NCBI GenBank assembly: GCA_025200525.1
Contig: CM045763.1
Location: 61,763,018-61,827,017 of the forward strand
Direction: 5' to 3'
Source: Camellia lanceoleosa
Lineage: Eukaryota; Streptophyta; Magnoliopsida; Ericales; Theaceae
Length of the DNA stretch: 64,000 nt
Shown here piece after piece: positions 55,623-64,000 of the stretch. The number at the start of each line of letters is the position of its first letter. Within the stretch, counting starts at the first letter, position 1. Below the pieces are notes generated by a model. It saw nothing but the letters and a program-made list of their open reading frames with translations. It was not told the DNA's origin and ran no database searches. A program made the translations under genes and the position numbers.

Positions 55623-58322
55623 CTTTTTTAATAATGTTTAATAAAAATGCCATTAATTATCATAGGATCTATTAAATAATAATTTTACCTATTAGGATCT
55701 ACACTTGGGATAGGTTTCCCAAAAGAATATCAAGTTTTAACATAAAAGGGTATTAAAAAGTTTTCTACAATGTGATTTTACGAGAAATTTTGTTCCAAAA
55801 AAAAAAAAAAAAAATTCAGTGCTTGATATCAGTTTTTTAAATTTTATTTTTTGGAAATTGAGTTTTTTTTTTTTTGTGTGTTTTTTGGTTTTAGTGAAAA
55901 TTTTTAAAATTTTAAGCAATTTTTTTACTTTTTTAGATGCACCTCACTTAGATTTATCTAAATAGTAAAATATTTGTGAAAAAATATTTTAAAAAATTAA
56001 TAAATACACAAAGATACGAAAAATGTACTGAATTTTTTTTTTTTTTTTGTGTTTAATGAGTTTTTTAAAGACTTTTTTTCACAAATATTATATTTTAAAG
56101 TGTATTTATGTTAAGTGTATCTAAAAATTAAAAAATTGTTTAAAATATTAAAAAAAATTCATTTTAACAAAAAAATATGAAAAATAAAAGATAAAATTTT
56201 TTGGAAAATATTTCTGAAAACTAAAACCAAAACCAAACAAGTTGAATGCTTTTTAGCTTTGTATTTTAAAATTTTTTAAAAGTACGTTAATACTCGTATA
56301 ATGTATTGACTACTAATTGATCCTACTGTTAATAAAATTTGGCTTCACCACTACATGTATATATTATTTTTGCGCGGTGTTTGGTATGATTAATAAGTTG
56401 ATTATGATATTTCCATATTACGAGTGTACAATTGTGGGGAACAGACCGTTTGAGTATAATATATTCAGGCCTAGTTTGGGGTACACTATATAATCCATCT
56501 TTTTATCTTTTTATCTTTTTTCCATCACATCACCTCTCTACTTTTCTGCACATCTTTTCGTAAAAAGACAAAAAGTGCACTTTTTTAGGACACCCCAAAC
56601 CGTGTTTGGTTTTACTTTTTTAAATTTAGTTTTTTGAATTTAATTTTTTGAAAATTAAGTTTTTTATTTTTTATATTTTTTATTTTTTGTTTTTAGTGAA
56701 TATTTTTTAAATTTTAAGATTTTTTTATATTTTTTTAGATATATCTAAATAGTAAAATATTTGTAAAAAAATTAATAAACACACAAAATATAAAAAAGGT
56801 ACTGAATTTTCATTTTTTTTTTATTTTTGGTATTTAGTGAATTTTTTTTTAAAAAAAATCACAAATATTATATTTTTTAAGTGTATTTATATTAGATGTG
56901 TCTAAAAATTAAAAAAATTGCTTAAAATATTAAAAAAAATTCAGTGAAAACAAAAACGAAAACGAAAACAGAAAAATAAAATTTTCTAAAAAGTGGATTT
57001 TGAAACTGAAACCAAATAGAGTAATTAATTTGCTACTTCGAGTGATGTACTTAAAGGGGTGAAAATATACTTTTAAAAAGAATAAATACATGCCTTTGTT
57101 GATAAGTGTTTTTTTTTTTTTTGTTAAACTTTGTTTTGGTTAATCTAATCATTATTATAAGTTTTCATCAAATTTATTTTAAACTAATTTGTGGTCTCCC
57201 CATATAAAGTACATTTATTTATAAATTTCTCTTCATCAACTTAATTTTCTACTTAGCCTAAATTATTATAATAGTAATTATTGAAATACATTAATATATT
57301 ATAAATTAATTAGGATACAAGTACTTCAAAGAGGATTTCCTAATAAATTCTCCTAAAATTATTATGTCAATATTATTTAAATGTTTGATTTATTTATGAA
57401 TTCTCTATGTGAAATTTTTATAAATATAAATATCGTGCGTCGTGAACTTTTTTTTTAAATTTTTTTATTTAACTATTAAATAGTGCATATCCCTCCATAA
57501 ATGTGCAATTACCGTGAAAGAGTGTGTGATCAAAATTTTCTTAGTTTGAAAAAGCGAATATGATTTTAATTTGAATAATTAAATGAATAATATTATATGT
57601 ATTAATTGGTGTGTCAATAAATGATGTGACATAATTTTAGAGATTTTGAATATTTATAATTTATATAATAAATAGGGTCATTAATAATATCATAACACTA
57701 GTTAGTATATACTAATTGATGCATCTAGTACCACCGTAATTAAATATCACTTTATCACTGAACACTTACATTCTACATAGTTAGCTTACGTCTTAAATGC
57801 AATTTTCAAATGCTAAATTAAAATCACATAATATATAATTCTTTTTTTTTATCAATAATTTGTTAGTTTTATGAATAAAGATATATATATATATATATTA
57901 CTGTAAAAAATATATTTTACCTTATTTTTTCTTGATCTTAGGCTTGATCTTTTTAACCTTATGTTTTCTTGATCTTTTTTCTTGATATTTTGCATTAGGC
58001 TTGATCTTTTTAACCTTAGTATAAAGGAGGTCAATGTAATTATGTCAAACTTTTAAGACATATATATTTTTCTTCTAAAAGTTAGAAGCAGTTAGTATAA
58101 TTTACCCTTATATTAGGCTTCATATTTGATTGGGGGGTGAAATAATTCACAAAAATAAGTATATATATATTGTAAGACTCCTTGTACATTAAGAAATCTT
58201 TGAAGTCGATTTATTTTTTTTAAGGGAAAAAAAGTAACTAATAAATAATCACATTTCAATTATATCAACTTTAAAGTTGACTCTAACCTTAATTTTGGTT
58301 GAGGGAATTGTTTTGGTTGTGT
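55623..58322. other. AT-rich spacer with several MITE copies
   Basis: No gene is seen. TTTAGATGCACCT-family elements occur at about 55735-56245 and 56600-57022, the latter ending GAAACTGAAACCAAATAGAG. A GTTTGGGGT-type MITE with CTTTTTATC repeats lies at 56468-56602, touching the second. 57935-58020 has a short direct duplication (TTTTTTCTTGATCTTAGGCT / GGCTTGATCTTTTTAACCTT). Confidence 0.6.
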
Positions 58323-58327
58323 ATCCT

Positions 58328-60703
58328 TGTCACGACTCAAACTCGACCCCATGGGTTTAGCATCAGAATCGCCAAGAATCCGAGATTATCAAGGCCTCGC
58401 TAACAAAGAATACAAGAAACAGTAGTGTATGGCGGAAGCCAATACAGTAAATAAATAATGTCCAATGAGCTGTGTCAGTCTGTATGCAAAAAAAAAAAGA
58501 CTTTTCATACATACATATATAAACAGTGACGAAACAGTATATACATCATATACGATCATTCAGTACAGGGACATAACCCCTATTATAACAATACAGTACA
58601 ATAATAGTCTATACGGTAAACAGAACAGAAGAGGGAAACTAAAACGCCCCGTAGCCTTAGCATGACAGGCTCGGAACCTCGCAGTGAGGCACATAGGTTG
58701 GCTTGACAAAACTGGAGTTATCCTGATGCTCCTAGCCGCGGTCTGGTGCCTGTACACTTACATATATATATGAGCAGTGAGCTAAAGCCCAGTGAATAAC
58801 ATAATGCGTAAAGAGGTTTAGAATGAAATGTTCTTACAGTAATGAAAACAGTTCATTGATTCAGTATATCAGTCATTCAATCATATGTGGTACATCCAAT
58901 AGCATAACAGTACAGTGAGCAGTAGGTCTTAAAAGACCGAACAGTAATGATGGCCATCAGTCAATAAACAGTAGTGGTTCCAACGAGGGAAACCGACAGA
59001 GATCTCTGTAATAAAGAATAGTAAAATGAGAGGTGCTAAGGATGCCACAAGATGCTTCGTAATGTAGGACATTCATTCATTCGCCATTAACGATGGCATT
59101 CGTAAACAGTATAATTCAGTTGTTCATAAAATAATCATTTTGAACATATCTTTGCACAGTTGTTACTCACAGAGTTCTAGGCTATAGTAAAGCTAGAGTG
59201 CGTCCCCAGTCGCCAACCCTACACAGTTAACAGATTGAACACACTAAGCTACACAGTTGGGAAAGATAACAACTTAACCCCTAATTTGCCTCGGTGTGTT
59301 CTGTATCTAAATCCTCATTAAGATGACTTAAACTAGGCCTAAGAATGCCTAGGATGGGATGAGGATGCAAAGATGTATTCAGAAAACATTTTCAGAATTT
59401 TCAGTGAAACAGAGTTCCGCTCGAGCGTAGGTTTCCCCGCTCGAGCGGACAGGCAAACAAAGGTCCACGCACGAGCGGCAACTTCCCTGCTCGAGAGAAC
59501 CAAAAAGTACTGGATAGGTGAAATTTCCGCTCGAGCGTGTCACCCAATCCTCCGCTCGAGCGGACTGATGAACAGTGCATGGTACTGGATGCTCGATTTC
59601 CCCGCTCGAGCGGCACTTCCCCCCCGCTCGAGCGGACGACCAAAATTTGGAAATCTAGATTTGAGCTCCAAGTTCAAAATCAAGTTTTTGATGCAAAATT
59701 TCGATCCTCTTGGGCCCATTTTTCCAGAAAACACTTGTAAACACATGAAACAACATGATTCAAAGCTCAATTTGAGAAATCAAGGCCCAAAGGTGTTTAA
59801 TTCAAACTCATTTTCAAACCAAATTCATGAATATGAAGAACATGCAAACATGCATGAAACCAAACCATTTCAAAGCTTCAATTTGATGCTCTAATGAGCC
59901 AATTATTCCAAAAACAAGTTGAAATCATGGACTAATGTAAAATCATGAACATGCATGCACAATTTGCCATGAAAACAACTTAAAATCCAACAATACCAAC
60001 ATGCATGCATGAATTATGCTATAATTCAACAATTAAGAGCCAATTCTTGCTTTAGTTCACTAAAGACCTATGAATCATGCAAGAATAAGTTCAAATGCAC
60101 AATTAGGAAGGTCAATGATCTACCTTAGGTCTCCAAACACAAGAGTAGAAGATCAATTGACAATCTATACTTCAATTCCTCTTAATCTCCAAGCAAGACC
60201 AAGCAAAATGAGATGAAATCCAACTCTATCCCTTATCTCTCTCTCTCTAGTCGGCAGAGGCAAGGAAATGAGCTGAGCAAATGTGTGCCTAAGTGTATAC
60301 TAAGGCTCAAATATTGATCATGTAGTGGGCCACTAGAGTGACAAGTTAGTGAATAAGTCAAACTATGGAATTGGCTCGTTTTAATCTAATTTAATCATAC
60401 CTAATCAATTTTTAGATAACTATACCATGAAATCACATCAATTATGATGATCATGAAACACTAATCGGTTTCCTGTTCAGCCGCCGATAAGGCCTTCAAT
60501 TAACAGTTTAAACATTAAAACATGAACAGATATTTAAACAATCAAACAGATAGAATGCAAACTAACATATATACACAGTCAATTCAGTTCCAGCTTTCAT
60601 TCAGTCAGTTCAGTATTTTAATCGGTTCAATTATCAGTCATAATCAGTCTCGGTTTAGCAGTAATCAGTGATCAATCGTTAATCAGTGGTGACGATCATT
60701 ACA
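58328..60703. mobile_element. Large solo LTR, 2376 bp, TSD ATCCT
   Basis: It starts TGTCACGACTCAAACTCGAC and ends GGTGACGATCATTACA, with TGT...ACA borders. ATCCT flanks it on both sides (58323-58327 and 60704-60708). No protein-coding domain lies inside; the 173-codon frame at 59373-59894 has no known pattern. The TGTCACGAC start and length suit a Ty3 chromovirus LTR. It contains the palindrome cluster at 59417-59635 and many CAGT-rich words (60560-60690). Confidence 0.85.
59417..59635. repeat. Cluster of CCGCTCGAGCGG palindromes in the solo LTR
   Basis: There are four perfect 12-mers (59437-59448, 59552-59563, 59602-59613, 59624-59635) and two lacking the last G (59417-59427, 59527-59537). 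Two are diverged (59467-59478, 59486-59497). The block is far more GC-rich than the rest of the LTR. Confidence 0.95.
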
Positions 60704-60716
60704 ATCCTGAAAGAAA

Positions 60717-61528
60717 GAGAGCTCCTATTTATCCCTACCTTATCTCTTTGGACCTACCCACTTCTTTGAACCCCTATCCACTTAATTAAGTCTCTCTTAT
60801 TTTCTCTTTGAACTCCCACCATAATCCCAATTATACCCCTATTCTTTAAACCCCTAACTCATCATCTTTGGTCATTACTGTTACTCTGTAGCCACCGCTG
60901 CCTTCCCAACTCATCACTGCACCGCCGTTGCCTTTCCAACACAGATCTTTATCTTCATCGACGATCAACCCAAATCTTCATCTTCATCAACAAGCAACCT
61001 AGATCCCGTCGTGTCGTCGTCCCCGTCGCCATTGCATCTCCAAACCCTATCGACCAAACCATGCCCAGAAAGAGAGAGAGAGATTGCAGATCTTCATCTT
61101 CATTGATGATTAACCCAGATCTTCATCTTCGTCGAAAGTAGCCCAGATTCCATTGTGTTACCGTTGCTGTTGTCGTCGCCATCACGTCTCCAAAATCTAA
61201 CGACCCAATTGCACAGAGAGAGAGAGACAGTGACGATGGGGTCCGCGATTGACAGGAGTGGAGATTGCGATTTTAGTGGAGATCGCAATTTTAGAAGAAG
61301 AAAAAGAGGGAGACAGAGGTGGCAACTGGCGGTGAAAAGCTGGCCGGCGGCAGGTGGAGGTAGTAGCAAGAGTTGAGAGGAGTTAGGGTTAGGGTTTGAA
61401 AAATTAGGATTAGAAGATAAGGGATGAGGGCAAAAGTGAAATTTTATGTTGGGACAAAATTGGAAATAAAAAAAAAATGGAAGAGGTGGAGGTTTTAAGA
61501 AAAAAGGTATGGATAAATAGCAGCCCTC
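60717..61528. mobile_element. DNA transposon related to the 46723 element, 812 bp
   Basis: The left end GAGAGCTCCTATTTATCCCT and the right end (inverted) GAGGGCTGCTATTTATCCAT match each other and the ends at 46723-47677. Flanking octamers GAAAGAAA and AAAAGAAA agree at seven of eight. The interior (60880-61380) is GC-richer, with repeated CAGATCTTCATCTTCATC words and GGGTTAGGGTTTGA. It looks like captured UTR or exon material but has no recognisable protein. It begins nine bases after the solo LTR. Confidence 0.8.
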
Positions 61529-62205
61529 AAAAGAAAATAGAATAAATTACAATTTAATAGTGTTTTTACAAAATAATTATAAATTCATGAACAAAATTTT
61601 TTTTTGAAGATTTTAATTATTAATATTCATAAAATTTATTATTAATTTAAAATTATTTTTAAAAAGAATTGTAAACGTCCCAAAATATACTCTCCACTTT
61701 CTATCTAGAAGAAATCAAGGCAATTAGATAGGCATTTCAACAAGCATAAAGATAACTATAAGGACTAGTTTCTCTCTAATCCAGTTTGGCTTATTGACCA
61801 GTTTGGCTTATTGACCCCGCATGAACTCCCATTCCACGATTCATTTCGTCATTTTTAAGTCTTTTTATTACACTTTATTCTTTTTAATTATTATTAGTTT
61901 TTATTTTATCCTTTTAAATTAAAAATTGATATAATATAATTCTTTTATCTTTTAAATTTTTTTAATCGAACCTTTATGTCTCCATTTTGTTATCAAAATA
62001 ATCAAAAAAAATGCATATAATATGCCCATGCTAGATTTATAATGAAAACACGCTTTCAAGATATATCATAAATATGACATGTGCATATTACATACACTTT
62101 TTCTGACTATTTTGTTAACAGGATAAAGACATAAAAGTTAGATTAAAAAATTTTAAAAGATGAAAGAAATACATTGTATCAATTTTTAGTTTGAAAAAGT
62201 AAGGT
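61529..62205. other. AT-rich spacer
   Basis: There is a short direct duplication CAGTTTGGCTTATTGACC at 61782-61816. Nothing else is recognised. Confidence 0.5.
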
Positions 62206-62451
62206 CACTACAAGAAAACACACTATTGGCGACCACTTTTGCCGACTAAAAAAATTTTGGTCACCAAAAGTTGTCGAATTGGCGACCAAAAATTATGTTA
62301 ATCGGAAAAAGTTCAATATTTAGCTACTAATTTTTTTTAGTCGGGGTATATTGATTATTAGCGACTAAAAAAAAATTTAGTCACTAAAGTTGCCACAATT
62401 GGCGACTAAACAAATATTTTAGTCGCTGAATGAAAAAGAAAAAAAATTGTT

Positions 62452-62965
62452 TTTATCTTTGGCGACCAAAATTTGGTCGCCAAATATTTATTTTCAGCGA
62501 CAAAAACAATTTTTCGTTGCCGTATAGCTAGTTTTGGCTACCAAACTTATTTAGTCGCCGAATGAAAAGAAAAAAATTGTTTTTATCTGTGGCGACCAAA
62601 AAATTTTGGTCGCCAAATATTTATTTTAAGTGACAAACAATTTTTCGTCGCCATATAGCTAGTTTTGGCTACCAAACTTATTTAGTCGCCGAATAAAAAG
62701 AAAAAAATTATTTTTATCTGTGGTGACCAAAAAGTTTTGGTCGCCAAATATTTATTTTCAGCGACTAAAACAATTTTTCGTCGTCGTATAGTTAGTTTTG
62801 GCTACCAAACTTATTTAGTCGCCGAATGAAAAAGAAAAAAATTTGTTTTTATCTTTGGCGACTAAAAGTTTTGGTCGCCAAATATTTATTTTCAGCGACT
62901 GAAACAATTTTGTGTCGCCGTATAGTTAGTTTTGGCTACCAAACTTATTTAGTCATCGAATGAAA
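62452..62965. repeat. About 131-bp tandem repeat, four copies, in CACTA subterminal region
   Basis: Each unit has TTTTTATCTTTGGCGACCAA...TTTTGGTCGCCAAATATTTA...CAATTTTTCGTCGCCGTATA...GTTTTGGCTACCAAACTTAT. Starts are near 62452, 62582, 62713 and 62847. Each unit holds a near-perfect hairpin GGCGACCAAAA/TTTTGGTCGCC. Confidence 0.9.
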
Positions 62966-63512
62966 AACTTATTTAGAGATGAGACACTTATTAATTACAA
63001 TTTTTTATTAAAAAAAAAAACATGATCAACATTAAGATAATTTTAATTTTATTGGCTAAATTTAAGCATAAGAATTATTACAAAACATTATTAATAAAAA
63101 CAAAGCAAAATTCTATAATAATGTATAATAGCTCGGTGCAGGATGTTGATGTAAGTTTGTAATTTTAGCACAAAAAATTATGATTTAGTTGATTCCTAAT
63201 TTTAGAAAATAAAAACAAATCATTTATAGCACAAATTATTATAAAATCTATTAGAGTACTATATAACGTTGCCAAAATAAAATTTCCTGGAACCAAAATT
63301 GAAATTTGCTCGGCAAAGGTTGAATATGGAAGAGCAAAAATAAGCAGGAAAATTAAAAAAAAAAAAATTACCGATTTGGTCGCACATAACAAAAGGATAC
63401 TATTTTGAATGTAATTTAAATTAAGTGAAGCACAGTGCCGACCAAACAGTTTGGTAGGGAAAAAATGCCCTATAGCAGCCGAGTGAAAATTTCAAACTCT
63501 TTTATACAATAG

Positions 63513-63670
63513 ATACCGCGAACCACTCCTTGGACGCACCTCATCGTCTATTCTCCTGCTCCATTGCAGTTACCAAAGTTGCTCCTCCTCCATCATCACA
63601 GTCGTGTGTGTGGCTTCTTCGACCAAGCATCAGTGGCGCTTCGAGAAGTACTTGGGCCTCCATTGTTAGG
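63513..63670 (+). other. Possible first exon, unidentified
   Basis: An open frame from ATG 63530 (MDAPHRLFSCSIAVTKVAPP...) is followed by a good donor, GTTAG|GTATGTATG, at about 63668, then CT microsatellites. The composition is more exon-like than its surroundings. It could be the start of a gene inside or next to the CACTA element. I do not recognise the protein. Confidence 0.3.
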
Positions 63671-64000
63671 TATGTATGTTATCTCTATTTCTCTCTCTCT
63701 CTCTGTCTCTCTCAATATTTGTATTACTCACATGGTTGCTCTCTATTTTTGCACCTAACAGCACCACCATCACCATTTTTCTACTACTACCAGTTCGCCT
63801 ATCTTCAAACAACCCCGAGATCAAGTATGGGTCCTCTCTTTCTCTGTCGCTCAATTTCTCTATTTTCCTTTGTTTTCCCTAATTTTCAAAACCAATAATG
63901 TTTTTGTTTTCCCTAATTTTCAAAACCCTAATGAGTGAATGTTTGAAGGGATGGCCTCAAATCATAGTGCGTGGCTTTGGTTAGTCAATTCAATAGATAT

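Larger units (their letters stand above)
62206..64000. mobile_element. CACTA (En/Spm) element end, running off the window
   Basis: CACTACAAGAAAACACACTA at 62206 is a textbook CACTA terminus. It is followed by subterminal repeats of GGCGACCAAAA and TTTTGGTCGCC in both orientations. No inverted TTTTCTTGTAGTG occurs to the right, so the other end is either outside the window or lost. The right limit is the window edge, not a true border. Confidence 0.75.

Noticed and set aside
59373..59894. 173-codon ORF in the large solo LTR
   Set aside because: It lies inside a bounded LTR and crosses the palindrome cluster. The residues show no domain; chance openness is likely.
1..64000. tRNA, rRNA or CRISPR-like arrays
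   Set aside because: I looked for cloverleaf box words, rRNA segments and spaced direct repeats with unique spacers. The tandem repeats present have no unique spacers, and nothing else fitted.

Overview
The window is plant nuclear DNA from a eudicot, probably a woody species. It is very AT-rich, has intron-split plant genes and many plant transposon types, and shows no operons or bacterial signals. I cannot name the species. Only two host genes are convincingly visible. The first is a membrane-bound RING-variant (MARCH-type) E3 ligase gene on the + strand, with six coding exons between 10260 and 22978. The second is an AKT1-type inward-rectifying (Shaker) K+ channel gene on the - strand, with eleven coding exons between 33542 and 26480. 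I reconstructed both exon by exon; the reading frames close at every junction (311 and 918 aa). Each gene uses one GC-AG intron.

Layout. 1-7010 is a decayed Ty1/copia element, with its left LTR cut by the window edge, a tRNA-iMet type primer site, pol relics and the right LTR. 7011-9440 is AT-rich with nested MITEs. 9440-22978 is the RINGv gene. Its intron 1 holds a Ty3 gag scrap. Its intron 3 is stretched to about 8 kb by an antisense plant L1-type LINE (13144-19270) with intact ORF1 and broken ORF2. 23449-24673 is a MITE-like element whose centre is about 860 bp of CCACCA-type minisatellite. 24815-25440 is a fold-back element. 26480-33703 is AKT1 with its promoter.

The right half is almost wholly repeats, and several can be bounded by target-site duplications (TSDs). 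They are: hAT-type elements at 36652-37640 and 42256-42992; solo LTRs at 39753-40434 (TSD ATACT) and 58328-60703 (TSD ATCCT); a DNA-transposon family with 8-bp TSDs at 46723-47677 (perfect CATTTTAA) and 60717-61528; and a CACTA-like MITE at 47133-47485. 49138-55617 is a 6.5 kb Ty3/Tat-like element with 560-bp LTRs and TSD AGTAA. It carries gag and a start of protease, lacks the rest of pol, and carries a long antisense ORF. A CACTA end starts at 62206 and runs toward the window edge.

The two genes show no functional link. AKT1 mediates root K+ uptake at the plasma membrane. The RINGv protein is a presumed membrane ubiquitin ligase. The most unusual items are the gag + antisense-ORF element without pol, the solo LTR studded with the palindrome CCGCTCGAGCGG, the minisatellite-filled MITE, and the copia element whose LTRs are much better preserved than its coding region.
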